From positions 1-64,000 of the forward strand of contig JBMNUM010000003.1 in NCBI GenBank assembly GCA_050946275.1: a stretch of 64,000 nt of DNA. The letters are read 5' to 3'. Every line of letters starts with the position of its first letter. The stretch's first letter is position 1. The stretch is from JBMNUM01 sp050946275 (lineage in GTDB: Bacteria > Actinomycetota > Coriobacteriia > Coriobacteriales > CADBOM01). Under the pieces are notes generated by a model, which made no database searches, was not told where the DNA came from, and worked only from the letters and a program-made list of their open reading frames with translations. The position numbers were made by a program, and so were the translations under genes. This document shows, piece after piece, positions 26,960 through 35,278 of this stretch.

Positions 26960-29038
26960 ATGGTTGCGAACAACGAACAGAACGAGGCTCCGCAGGCACC
27001 CGTGCCCGTCGACTTGAACGAGGACGGCTACGCCACGCGCGCCGCCGTCTGGCGTATGGCGCTCGGCATGCAGGAGCTCGTCGAGCTCGAGCGTTCCAGC
27101 GCACGCGAGCTGCCCTCGCGCGGCACCTCGACGTGGCTCGGAGAGCTGGCGGCCCAGCATGCCCATGGCGAGGTCGAGACCGGGGCGCTCCTCGACGCGG
27201 TCGAGCTCCACTACCTCGGCGAGACCGACGACGCCCGTCTGGTCGAGCGGCGTTCCGACATCCTCGTCACCGGCATCGTGCTGCTCGTGCTCGGCGAACC
27301 CGGGAACCTCTCGGTGCGCTCGCTGGCGCATATCCACGAGACGCTCTTCGGCACTGGTTCGGCGGCCTTCCGCACGGCCGACATCGAGGAGCCCGAGCAG
27401 ATCCTGGGCGGCAGGTCCGTCCAGTACATCCCGCATGGCATCATCGAGGACGTGGCGCATCATGAGCTCGCATCGTTCTCGCAGGTCCTCGAGCTGCCGG
27501 GCCTGCAGGGCCAGCGCAACCTCGGCCGTGCCATCGTGAAGCTGCTCGCCGGCTTGTGGCGCACCCGTCCATTCGGGCGCAATGACGCGCTCGTGCTCGC
27601 GGTGTTCCTCCTGCAGGTTCTCAAGCGGCATTCGATCCTCATCCAGCCCGATCCTCTCGCGCTGCACGCCCCGTATCTCCGCAACGCGCTCGTGCGGTCG
27701 TGCTACTCGAGCGTCGACCCCTGCGTCGGCGAGACGTTGCGCTTCCTCGAGCTCTTCTGCTCGAATCTGTTCGCCGGGGGAGCGTTTCCCCTGCGCGCCG
27801 ACGAGACCATCTGTCACGAGCTCATGGACAAGTCGTTCGAGCTGCAATACGTCATCCACTCAGCCGACCGCGGCTTCTACCTGTTGAAGATCCACGACAC
27901 GCCCCTGGCGACGATTCACTTCGAACCGCATCGCATGGGTGACATCACCATAGAGGGGATGGGTGTCGAGGGGAGCCAGGCGCACCTGTTGCCGCTGAAT
28001 CTCATGGCGCGCTGCGACCAGATGGAGCTCGAGCGCTTCGTGAAGTCGCGCGTACTGGCGCGTGGTCGCGCCCACCGCGGCGACATTCTCGGCGCATATG
28101 GCATCTCGGGCGCGCGGACCTGGCCCATCGTGCATTTCTCCCATGGCGCGTGTGCCATGGATGCGTATTCGCTCGTCCGCAGCAACAACGGCGAGCCGTA
28201 TCGCGGACACAGCCTCTTCGGCAACGAGCTCGACCCGACGCTCCAGCGCATCGCGCTCACCGGCGGGCTGCTCCGCGAGGAGGTGCGGCGCGTCGGCGTT
28301 CCCGGCGAGTTGACTAGCGGCGGCAAGGTGCCGAAGGCCTGGCGTGCCGATGGCGAGGGCGGGCTTGCGCTCTACAAGGCATCGCCCCGCTCGGGAGGGC
28401 ATGGCCCGGGAACCGAGCACCTCGCCTCGCTGATCGCGCAGGCGATCGGGGCCGGCGGCGTGAGCTACGGTATGGGGGAGTGGCACGGCAAGACGTGCTC
28501 TACCTGCAAGGCTTTCACGTCCGGGGACATCTCGTTCACCCCATTCGGCCTGTGCATGGACCGCGATGCGCTCGGGTCGATGACGTTCCCCGCGGCGCTC
28601 GCGTTCTACGACGGTCTCGGCGAGCAGGCGGGGGAGGCGTTCCGCACGATCGTCGTCCTCGACTACCTGCTCGCGAATCCGGGGCGCGGCGTCACGGACC
28701 ACGGTGTCATGCGCGACACGCATTCGGGGGAGATCCTGGGCACCGCCCCGGCGTTCGACTTCGAGGAGGCGCTCTTCTCCCGCGAGGAGGGGCTGCCCGG
28801 CGTCGAGGGCCTGCTCACCCGGGCATCGCGTCTCCCCGGCATGTTCCGCGGCAGCCTCGCCGAGCAGGCCGACCTGGCATGCGGCGATGCGCAGCGGGTT
28901 ATCCTCGAGCGAGCGGCGACGCTCGATGCGGGCGACCTCGACGTGCACCTTCTCGAGGGGCACGACCCGACGATGCTCGAGCGCCTCGAGGTGCTCGTCG
29001 CCTTCGTCCGCGCCCGAGCCGACCAGCTCCTCCGCTGA
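26960..29038 (+). CDS. Fic-like / HipA-like fusion protein with both active sites altered
   Basis: 692 residues. Residues about 110-230 follow the Fic fold (LAHIHETLFGTGSAAFRTAD, GRSVQYIPHGIIEDVAHHEL), but the AMP-transfer motif HPFx(D/E)GNGR is replaced by RPFGRND (203-209). Residues about 450-640 follow a HipA-like kinase: LTSGGKVPKAW, ALYKASP, CSTCKAFTSGDISFTPF, YLLANPGRGVTDHGVMRD and APAFDFEEAL. HipA kinases have N-x-DRH-x2-N at the catalytic loop; here it is NPGRGVTDHG. The DF metal motif is kept. ATG 26960 has no ribosome site, but TGCTATCCT lies 7-15 nt before it, so the mRNA may be leaderless. The role is unknown; a regulatory pseudoenzyme is one possibility. Confidence 0.65.
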   Translation: MVANNEQNEAPQAPVPVDLNEDGYATRAAVWRMALGMQELVELERSSARELPSRGTSTWLGELAAQHAHGEVETGALLDAVELHYLGETDDARLVERRSDILVTGIVLLVLGEPGNLSVRSLAHIHETLFGTGSAAFRTADIEEPEQILGGRSVQYIPHGIIEDVAHHELASFSQVLELPGLQGQRNLGRAIVKLLAGLWRTRPFGRNDALVLAVFLLQVLKRHSILIQPDPLALHAPYLRNALVRSCYSSVDPCVGETLRFLELFCSNLFAGGAFPLRADETICHELMDKSFELQYVIHSADRGFYLLKIHDTPLATIHFEPHRMGDITIEGMGVEGSQAHLLPLNLMARCDQMELERFVKSRVLARGRAHRGDILGAYGISGARTWPIVHFSHGACAMDAYSLVRSNNGEPYRGHSLFGNELDPTLQRIALTGGLLREEVRRVGVPGELTSGGKVPKAWRADGEGGLALYKASPRSGGHGPGTEHLASLIAQAIGAGGVSYGMGEWHGKTCSTCKAFTSGDISFTPFGLCMDRDALGSMTFPAALAFYDGLGEQAGEAFRTIVVLDYLLANPGRGVTDHGVMRDTHSGEILGTAPAFDFEEALFSREEGLPGVEGLLTRASRLPGMFRGSLAEQADLACGDAQRVILERAATLDAGDLDVHLLEGHDPTMLERLEVLVAFVRARADQLLR

Positions 29039-29072
29039 CCTGTCAAACAAGGCGGGACTGTTTGACGGGTCA
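29036..29072. repeat. Palindrome of the GTCAAAC family overlapping a stop codon
   Basis: TGACC-GTCAAACA pairs with TGTTTGAC-GGTCA. The first three bases are the stop codon of the Fic/HipA-like gene, so the hairpin would sit at the very end of its mRNA. Confidence 0.65.
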
Positions 29073-29138
29073 GGTCGGCGTTGCGCGGTTGCGTTAAGAT
29101 ATTGATGCAATCTCAACCCAGACAGTGAGGAGCAACCA

Positions 29139-29654
29139 ATGGACCAGCATGTGTACGATCTGATCAACGACCAGATCAACAAGGAGCTCTACTCCGCGTA
29201 CCTGTACCTGTCGTTCGCGGACTATTACGAGGATGAGGGCCTGTCCGGCTTCGCCAACTGGTACTTCATCCAGGCGCAGGAGGAGCGCGACCATGCGCTG
29301 ATCTTCCGCAACTACCTGCTCGACAACGACTGCAAGATCCAGCTCAAGGCCATCGACCAGCCGGACAAGACCTTCACCGACCATCTGCAGCCCCTCGAGG
29401 CCGCGCTCGAGCACGAGAAGTACGTCACGTCGCTCATCAACGGCATCTATGCGGCAGCCGACGAGGTGAAGGACTACCGCACCATGAAGTTCCTCGATTG
29501 GTTTATCGACGAGCAGCTCGAGGAGGAGGCCAACGCGACGGAGCTCATCACGAAGATGAAGCTGTTCGGCTCCGATGCCAAGGCGCTCTACGACCTCGAC
29601 CGCGAGTACGCCGCGCGCAGCTACTCGACCCCGTCCCCGCTCGCGCAAGCCTAG
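29139..29654 (+). CDS. ftn: Non-haem ferritin
   Basis: 171 residues. Ferritins store iron as a mineral in a 24-subunit shell. The four-helix bundle is clear; ferroxidase-site residues include Glu16 (INKELYSAYLYL), Glu49 and His52 (QAQEERDHA), and Glu residues in the LEHEKYV and DEQLEEEANA segments. ATG at 29139 with GTGAGGAG upstream. Suits the high iron use of the hydrogenase and Feo genes near it. Terminator at 29721-29754. Confidence 0.93.
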   Translation: MDQHVYDLINDQINKELYSAYLYLSFADYYEDEGLSGFANWYFIQAQEERDHALIFRNYLLDNDCKIQLKAIDQPDKTFTDHLQPLEAALEHEKYVTSLINGIYAAADEVKDYRTMKFLDWFIDEQLEEEANATELITKMKLFGSDAKALYDLDREYAARSYSTPSPLAQA

Positions 29655-29720
29655 GAGACGCGACGACGACGGTCACCGTGACCGTCACGTGTGACGGGCG
29701 TTCAAGCCCGCATCGACCAT

Positions 29721-29754
29721 GGCGGCTCACCCCGTTCAAACGGGATGAGCCGCC
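29721..29754 (+). terminator. Terminator after ferritin
   Basis: GGCGGCTCA-CCCGTT pairs with AACGGGATGAGCCGCC around a CAA loop and is followed by ACTCATTTT. A smaller ACGGTCAC/GTGACCGT palindrome lies upstream at about 29669. Confidence 0.8.
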
Positions 29755-29937
29755 ACTCATTTTCCGTATGAACGGATACTCGACCCTTTAATCTAGTATG
29801 GCCGTCCCAACTTATCTTAAAGCGGTAGTTTCAAAAGGCTCCTATTAGTTCTGTCATAATAAAACGAATGCTCAATCTGAGCGTAAGAGGAGTTTGTACG
29901 GATTGGCAGGGATTGTAGGAATCAAGAGGAGATGAGG

Positions 29938-30441
29938 ATGGCAAAGCTGCAAGAAGCAGCGGTCGAGCAGATTACGGAAATCTGCAACCGCTACACCAAT
30001 GAGAAAACGCCTCTCATGATGATCTTGAGCGATATCCAGAATGAGTATGGATATATCCCGCTCGAGGTCCAGGAGCTCGTTTCGGAGCTCACGGGCATTT
30101 CCGTGTCGGAGATCTACGGAGTGGTCACGTTCTACTCCTTCTTCTCCCTCGAGCCCAAGGGCAAGTACGTTGTCGGTTGCTGCATGGGCACCGCCTGCTA
30201 CGTCAAGGGCGCCCAGCAAGTCATCGACAAGTTCGCCGAGATCCTGCAGGTCGAGCCGGGTGGAACCACGGCCGACGGCCTGTTCACCCTCGACGCGCTC
30301 CGTTGCATCGGCGCCTGCGGCATCGCGCCCGCGGTCACCATCAGCGGCAGGGTGTTCCCGAAGGTGAAGGTCGATCAGGTCCAGACCATCGTCGCGACCC
30401 TGACCGAGGAAGCAGCCCAGGAAGGTGGTGCAGTGGCATGA
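29938..30441 (+). CDS. hydC: Electron-bifurcating [FeFe] hydrogenase subunit HydC (NuoE-like)
   Basis: 167 residues from the ATG at 29938 (AGAGGAG at 29924-29930 gives 7-nt spacing; the ATG at 29932 is too close). It is a thioredoxin-like [2Fe-2S] protein of the 24-kDa NuoE type. Cluster cysteines are visible in CCMGTACYVKGA and RCIGACGIAPA. It passes electrons between the NADH module and the hydrogenase subunit. Its stop overlaps the start of hydB (ATGA), so the two are coupled. Confidence 0.92.
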   Translation: MAKLQEAAVEQITEICNRYTNEKTPLMMILSDIQNEYGYIPLEVQELVSELTGISVSEIYGVVTFYSFFSLEPKGKYVVGCCMGTACYVKGAQQVIDKFAEILQVEPGGTTADGLFTLDALRCIGACGIAPAVTISGRVFPKVKVDQVQTIVATLTEEAAQEGGAVA

Positions 30442-32321
30442 TCGATACCGTAGAGAAGCTTGATAGCACGATTGCTAGTTGCACCGAGGCCCTCGAGGCC
30501 AAGATCAAGGGCACCGATGGCAAGCGCCACATCGTCCTGTGCGGCGGTACCGGCTGCCTGTCGTCCCGCTCCGCCGAGATCAAGGAGCGTTTCGACGTCA
30601 TCCTTGAGCGCATGGGCGTTGCCGACAAATGCACCGTCAACCTGGTCGGTTGCTTCGGTTTCTGCTCGATTGGCCCCTTCGTCAAGATTTATCCGGAGGA
30701 TACCCTCTACCGTCTTGTGACCATCGAGGACGTCGAGGAGATCGTCGAGAAGGACATCATCGGCGGCGAGATCGTCGAGCGCCTGCTCTACGAGGATCCC
30801 GCGACGGGCGAGAAGGTCACCAAGCAGGATGACATCAACTTCTACAAGAAGCAGCGCCGCGTCGCGCTGCATGGCTGCGGCGTCATCAACCCCGAGGACA
30901 TCAACGAGGCCCTCGGCATGGGTGCCTACCAGGGCCTGAAGCGCGCCCTGACCATGACCCAGCAGGAGGTCATCGACGAGATCCTCGCGTCCGGCCTGCG
31001 CGGCCGTGGCGGCGGCGGATTCCCGACCGGCCGCAAGTGGCAGTTCGCCTACAACGTGCAGAACGACACCAAGTACGTCGTCTGCAACGGTGACGAGGGC
31101 GACCCCGGCGCGTTCATGGACCGCTCCATCCTCGAGGGCAACCCGCTTGCCGTCATCGAGGGCATGGTCATCGCCGGTTACGCCATCGGCGCTCAGAACG
31201 GTTACTTCTACGTGCGCGCCGAGTACCCGATCGCGGTCAAGCGCCTCAAGATCGCCATCCAGCAGGCCCGCGAGATCGGCCTCCTCGGCGAGAACATCTT
31301 GGGTTCCGGCTTCAGCTTCGACTGCCACCTGCGCCTCGGCGCCGGCGCGTTCGTCTGCGGCGAGGAGACGGCCCTGCTCAACTCCATCGAGGGCAAGCGC
31401 GGCCAACCGCGTCCGCGTCCGCCGTTCCCGGCCATCTCCGGTCTGTGGGGCAAGCCCACGATCGTCAACAACGTCGAGTCCCTCGCCTGCGTCGCCTACA
31501 TCATGCGCAACGGCGCGGAGGACTTCGCCTCCGTCGGCACCGAGCGCTCCAAGGGCACGAAGGTGTTCGCCCTGGGCGGCAAGGTCAACAACGTCGGCCT
31601 GGTCGAGGTTCCCATGGGCACCACGCTGCGCGAGCTGATCTACGACATCGGTGGCGGTATCCCGGATGGCAAGAAGTTCAAGGCCATCCAGACCGGCGGC
31701 CCCTCGGGCGGCTGCCTCACCGAGGAGTTCCTCGACGAGCCGATCGACTTCGACAACCTCGTCGCCAAGGGCTCGATGATGGGCTCCGGCGGTGCCATCG
31801 TCATGGACGAGGACAACTGCATGGTCGACGTCGCGAAGTTCTACATGGGCTTCATCTGCGACGAGTCCTGCGGTAAGTGCACCCCGTGCCGCATCGGCAC
31901 GCAGCGCATGGTCGAGATCCTCACCCGCATCACCGAGGGCAAGGGCACGCTCAAGGACCTCGACGAGCTCGACGAGCTGTCCGACATCGTCAAGACCAAC
32001 TCGCTGTGCGCGCTCGGCAAGACCGCGGCGAACCCGATCAACTCGACGCTCGCCCGCTTCCGCGACGAGTATCTCGCGCACATCGAGAGGCAGGAGTGCC
32101 CGGCGCACGTCTGCAAGAACCTCATGCAGTACGTCATCGACCCGGAGACCTGCATCGGTTGCGGCGTCTGCAACAGGTCGTGCCCGGCGAACTGCATCGT
32201 GAGGACCGATTACATCGCCGAGGGCCACAAGCTCGCGTCGATGGAGATCGACCAGAGCGCCTGCCTCAAGTGCGGCGCCTGCATCAGCACCTGCAAGTTC
32301 GGATCCATCTCGAAGCGATAG
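30438..32321 (+). CDS. hydB: Bifurcating hydrogenase subunit HydB (NuoF-like with extra Fe-S domains)
   Basis: 627 residues. N-terminal thioredoxin-like [2Fe-2S] domain (CGGTGCLSSRS and GCFGFCSIG), then the NuoF core with NADH- and FMN-binding GLRGRGGGGFPTGRKW and GDEGDPGAFMDRS, the N3-type cluster ESCGKCTPCRIGT with a later Cys in SLCALG, and a C-terminal 2x[4Fe-4S] ferredoxin (CIGCGVCNRSCPANC and CLKCGACISTC). This domain set is that of HydB in trimeric bifurcating hydrogenases, which couple NAD+ and ferredoxin to H2. Start ATG overlaps the hydC stop. Confidence 0.94.
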   Translation: MIDTVEKLDSTIASCTEALEAKIKGTDGKRHIVLCGGTGCLSSRSAEIKERFDVILERMGVADKCTVNLVGCFGFCSIGPFVKIYPEDTLYRLVTIEDVEEIVEKDIIGGEIVERLLYEDPATGEKVTKQDDINFYKKQRRVALHGCGVINPEDINEALGMGAYQGLKRALTMTQQEVIDEILASGLRGRGGGGFPTGRKWQFAYNVQNDTKYVVCNGDEGDPGAFMDRSILEGNPLAVIEGMVIAGYAIGAQNGYFYVRAEYPIAVKRLKIAIQQAREIGLLGENILGSGFSFDCHLRLGAGAFVCGEETALLNSIEGKRGQPRPRPPFPAISGLWGKPTIVNNVESLACVAYIMRNGAEDFASVGTERSKGTKVFALGGKVNNVGLVEVPMGTTLRELIYDIGGGIPDGKKFKAIQTGGPSGGCLTEEFLDEPIDFDNLVAKGSMMGSGGAIVMDEDNCMVDVAKFYMGFICDESCGKCTPCRIGTQRMVEILTRITEGKGTLKDLDELDELSDIVKTNSLCALGKTAANPINSTLARFRDEYLAHIERQECPAHVCKNLMQYVIDPETCIGCGVCNRSCPANCIVRTDYIAEGHKLASMEIDQSACLKCGACISTCKFGSISKR

Positions 32322-32334
32322 GAGGGAGGGCGTT

Positions 32335-34116
32335 ATGTCAATGGTCAACATCAAGATCGAGGGAATTCCCTATCAGGTTGAGGAAGGACTGACGATCCTC
32401 GAGGCCGCCAAGCAGTGCGGTTACGTCATCCCCTCGCTTTGCGCGTTCAACCATGGCGAGTGCAACCGCGGTTCGTGCCGCGTCTGCCTCGTCGAGGCCA
32501 CCGGCGCCCGCGGCCTCGTCGCCGCCTGCGTCTACCCGGTGAACGAGGGCATGGAGATCACCATCTCGTCTCTCGTCGCCACGACGGCCCGCCGCCGCAG
32601 CGTCGAGCTGCTGCTGTCGGACCACAACCCGCATTGCCAGCAGTGCCGCAAGAACGGTTTCTGCGAGCTCCTGCACGTCGCGCGCCTCACCGGCGTCCGC
32701 GTCGAGGCTTTCCAGGGCGAGCAGTCGCCGAACTACGTCGACACCGAGGCCCCCGCGCTCATGCGTGACACGTCGAAGTGCATCAAGTGCGGCCGCTGCG
32801 TCGCCCGTTGCGCCAACGCTCACGGCAAGGGCATCCTCGGCTTCGAGAACCGCGGCTTCCAGACGATCGTCGCGCCTGCCGAGAATCGTAGCTTCGCCAA
32901 GTCGCCCTGCATCCAGTGCGGCCAGTGCGTCAGCGTCTGCCCGACCGGCGCCCTCATGGAGCGCACGCAGATCCCGAGGATCGACAAGGCGATGCAGGCC
33001 GGCAAGCATGTGGTCATCCAGGCCGCTCCGGCCGTCCGCGCCGCCATCGGCGAGGAGTTCGGCTACAAGATCGGCACGCCGTGCACCGGCAAGATGATCG
33101 CCGCGATGCGCCGCCTCGGCTTCGAGCGCGTCTACGATGTCAACTTCGGCGCCGACCTGACGATCATGGAAGAGGGCACCGAGCTGCTCGGCCGTATCCA
33201 GAACGGCGGCACGCTGCCCATGATCACCTCCTGCTCGCCTGGCTGGATCAACTACGCCGAGTACAACTACGGTGACCTGCTCGACCACCTGTCGAGCTGC
33301 AAGTCGCCGCACGAGATGCAGGGTGCGATCATCAAGTCCTACTGGGCAGAGCAGATGGGCTATGACCCCGAGGATGTCTTCGTCGTGTCCGTCATGCCCT
33401 GCATTGCCAAGAAGGACGAGCGCCAGCGCGATCAGCTGAAGAACGCCGCTGGCCTGCCCGATGTCGATGCCGTCATCACCACGCGCGAGCTCGCTCACAT
33501 GATCACGCGCGCCGGTATCATCTTCGACCGCCTGCCGGACGAGGAGTGGGACCAGGACATCATGGGCGAGTACTCGGGCGCCGGCGTCATCTTCGGCGTC
33601 ACGGGTGGCGTCATGGAGGCTGCGCTCCGCACGGTCTACTACAAGCTGACCGGCAAGGAGTACGACTGGATCGTCTTCAAGGATGTCCGCGGCCACGATG
33701 CCGGCATCCGCGAGGCCTCGATCGATATCGACGGCACCACGGTCAACGTCGCGGTGGCTTCCGGCATGAAGTCCGCCAAGGTGCTCCTCGACGAGATCCG
33801 CGAGGGCAAGTCGAAGTACCACTTCATCGAGATCATGGGCTGCCCGGGCGGCTGCATCAACGGCGGCGGCCAGCCGTACGTCAAGCCGTGCTTCCTCCCG
33901 AACGAGGACGACGACATCCTCGACACCTACAAGGAGAAGCGCGCCAAGGCCCTGTACAGCGAGGACGAGCGCCAGGTCGTGCGCCAGTCGCACAACAACC
34001 CGCAGATCATCGAGCTCTACGAGAAGTACCTCGGCGAGCCGAACTCGCACAAGGCCCACGAGCTGCTGCACACCACGTATGCGGCGCGCGAGCAGTATCC
34101 GGCGCTTGTCGACTAA
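32335..34116 (+). CDS. hydA: [FeFe] hydrogenase catalytic subunit HydA
   Basis: 593 residues. N-terminal [2Fe-2S] (Cys36, 48, 51, 65), His-ligated [4Fe-4S] (His97, Cys101, 104, 110), two [4Fe-4S] (Cys149-159 and Cys192-202), then the H-cluster domain: L1 TSCSPGW (298-304), L2 MPCIAKKDE (354-362), L3 EIMGCPGGCINGGGQP (499-514). L1 has Ser where the textbook motif is TSCCPGW. With HydB and HydC it is expected to oxidise or evolve H2 with NAD(H) and ferredoxin. No Tat signal, so cytoplasmic. ATG at 32335 after AGGAGGGAGGG. No maturase genes are in this window. Confidence 0.95.
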   Translation: MSMVNIKIEGIPYQVEEGLTILEAAKQCGYVIPSLCAFNHGECNRGSCRVCLVEATGARGLVAACVYPVNEGMEITISSLVATTARRRSVELLLSDHNPHCQQCRKNGFCELLHVARLTGVRVEAFQGEQSPNYVDTEAPALMRDTSKCIKCGRCVARCANAHGKGILGFENRGFQTIVAPAENRSFAKSPCIQCGQCVSVCPTGALMERTQIPRIDKAMQAGKHVVIQAAPAVRAAIGEEFGYKIGTPCTGKMIAAMRRLGFERVYDVNFGADLTIMEEGTELLGRIQNGGTLPMITSCSPGWINYAEYNYGDLLDHLSSCKSPHEMQGAIIKSYWAEQMGYDPEDVFVVSVMPCIAKKDERQRDQLKNAAGLPDVDAVITTRELAHMITRAGIIFDRLPDEEWDQDIMGEYSGAGVIFGVTGGVMEAALRTVYYKLTGKEYDWIVFKDVRGHDAGIREASIDIDGTTVNVAVASGMKSAKVLLDEIREGKSKYHFIEIMGCPGGCINGGGQPYVKPCFLPNEDDDILDTYKEKRAKALYSEDERQVVRQSHNNPQIIELYEKYLGEPNSHKAHELLHTTYAAREQYPALVD

Positions 34117-34145
34117 GGCGTCATAGGCATACAACGCACGCGAGA

Positions 34146-34174
34146 GCGGCGGCGGGCATCAAGCCCGCCGCCGC
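34146..34174 (+). terminator. Terminator after hydCBA
   Basis: GCGGCGGCGGGC/GCCCGCCGCCGC, a perfect 12-bp stem with a 5-nt loop, followed by TTGCATTG. Confidence 0.8.
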
Positions 34175-34185
34175 TTGCATTGTGC

Positions 34186-34272
34186 GTGTCAAATGGACAG
34201 GTCGTTTGACACGGTGCCTGTCACGCAATCGACCCGGTCACTTTCGTGACAGAAACCGTCCCATTATGGGAC
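34186..34272. repeat. Cluster of palindromes including the GTCAAA family
   Basis: GTGTCAAA ... TTTGACAC (34186-34212) is followed by a GTCAC/GTGAC hairpin near 34237 and GTCCCATTATGGGAC near 34258-34272. They fill the gap between the hydrogenase terminator and the nfnA promoter region; no gene is seen there. Confidence 0.6.
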
Positions 34273-34334
34273 AAGAGGGGACTGGCTCCAACTGTTCCAC
34301 CTGCTGTTTCACCAGTCTGCACGACTCTAGTTGC

Positions 34335-34350
34335 TTAATGTAAACATTAG
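34335..34350. promoter_or_regulatory. Possible operator before nfnA
   Basis: TTAATGT AA ACATTAG is an inverted repeat about 90 nt before the nfnA start, in an AT-rich stretch. A regulator site is likely but not identified. Confidence 0.35.
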
Positions 34351-34441
34351 GTTTCGAAATACGCCGTTTCATTGCACGGGCACTCCAATTGGAGGATACT
34401 TTTACTGTATGTGCTGAAAGAGGAAGCGGGGAAAATCTACA

Positions 34442-35278
34442 ATGCACGAGATTCTTGAGAAGACCCAATTCTCGGAGAAGGTCTTCATGTTCAGGGTGCA
34501 TGCGCCCAAGCTCGCCAAGCATGCGCACGCGGGGCAATTCCTCATCGTGCGCGTGAACGAGACGGGCGAGCGCGTGCCGTTCACGTTTGCAAACTGGAAC
34601 CCGGAAGAGGGCTGGATCGAGTTCATCTTCATGAAGATCGGCAAGACGACCACGATGCTGTCGGAGCTCGAGCCGGGCGACCACATTCTCAACATCGCGG
34701 GCCCGCTGGGCAATCCGACCGACCTCTCGGGAGACAACTGGTGCGTCCTCGGCGGCGGCGTCGGCCTGGCGATCGCCTATCCGATTGCACGCCAGCTGTG
34801 CGAGCAGGGCAAGAAGGTCCACGTCATCATGGGCGCCCGCACGAAGGACCTGCTCCTGCTGGTCCCGCAGTTCGAGGAGCTGCCCCTAGCCGGCCTCCAC
34901 ATCACGACCGATGACGGCTCCTGCGGCGAGCAGGGCGTCGTCACGGCGCCGCTCGAGCGTCTGGCCGACGAGGGCAAGATCGAGCGCGCGGTCGCCATCG
35001 GCCCCGTGCCCATGATGAAGTTCTCGTCTCTCACGTGCGAGAAGAAGGGCGTGCCGATCACCTGCTCGCTCAACCCGATCATGGTCGACGGTACCGGTAT
35101 GTGCGGCTGCTGCCGCGTCGAGGTCGACGGGCAGACGAAGTTCGCCTGCGTCGACGGCCCCGAGTTCGATGGAACGAAGGTCAACTGGGATGACCTGCGC
35201 AGGAGGCAGGCCGCCTATCGCGACGAGGAGGCCGTCTCTCTCGAGGCTTTCAAGGAGGGAGGCTGCAAATGTCACTAG
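34442..35278 (+). CDS. nfnA: NADH-dependent ferredoxin:NADP oxidoreductase subunit alpha (NfnA)
   Basis: 278 residues. FAD/NAD(H)-binding subunit of the NfnAB transhydrogenase, related to dihydroorotate dehydrogenase electron-transfer subunits. FAD motif RVPFTFANW, NAD motif VLGGGVGLAIAYPIARQL, and a [2Fe-2S] site with GMCGCCRVEV plus an upstream Asp/Cys region and a late FACVDGP. It bifurcates electrons from NADPH to ferredoxin and NAD+ or runs in reverse. No strong ribosome site. It overlaps nfnB by 10 bp. Confidence 0.92.
   Translation: MHEILEKTQFSEKVFMFRVHAPKLAKHAHAGQFLIVRVNETGERVPFTFANWNPEEGWIEFIFMKIGKTTTMLSELEPGDHILNIAGPLGNPTDLSGDNWCVLGGGVGLAIAYPIARQLCEQGKKVHVIMGARTKDLLLLVPQFEELPLAGLHITTDDGSCGEQGVVTAPLERLADEGKIERAVAIGPVPMMKFSSLTCEKKGVPITCSLNPIMVDGTGMCGCCRVEVDGQTKFACVDGPEFDGTKVNWDDLRRRQAAYRDEEAVSLEAFKEGGCKCH

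Noticed and set aside
29800..29937. Rex-binding site before the hydrogenase operon
   Set aside because: No TTGTGAA..TTCACAA-like sequence; only a weak -10-like CATAAT at 29855.
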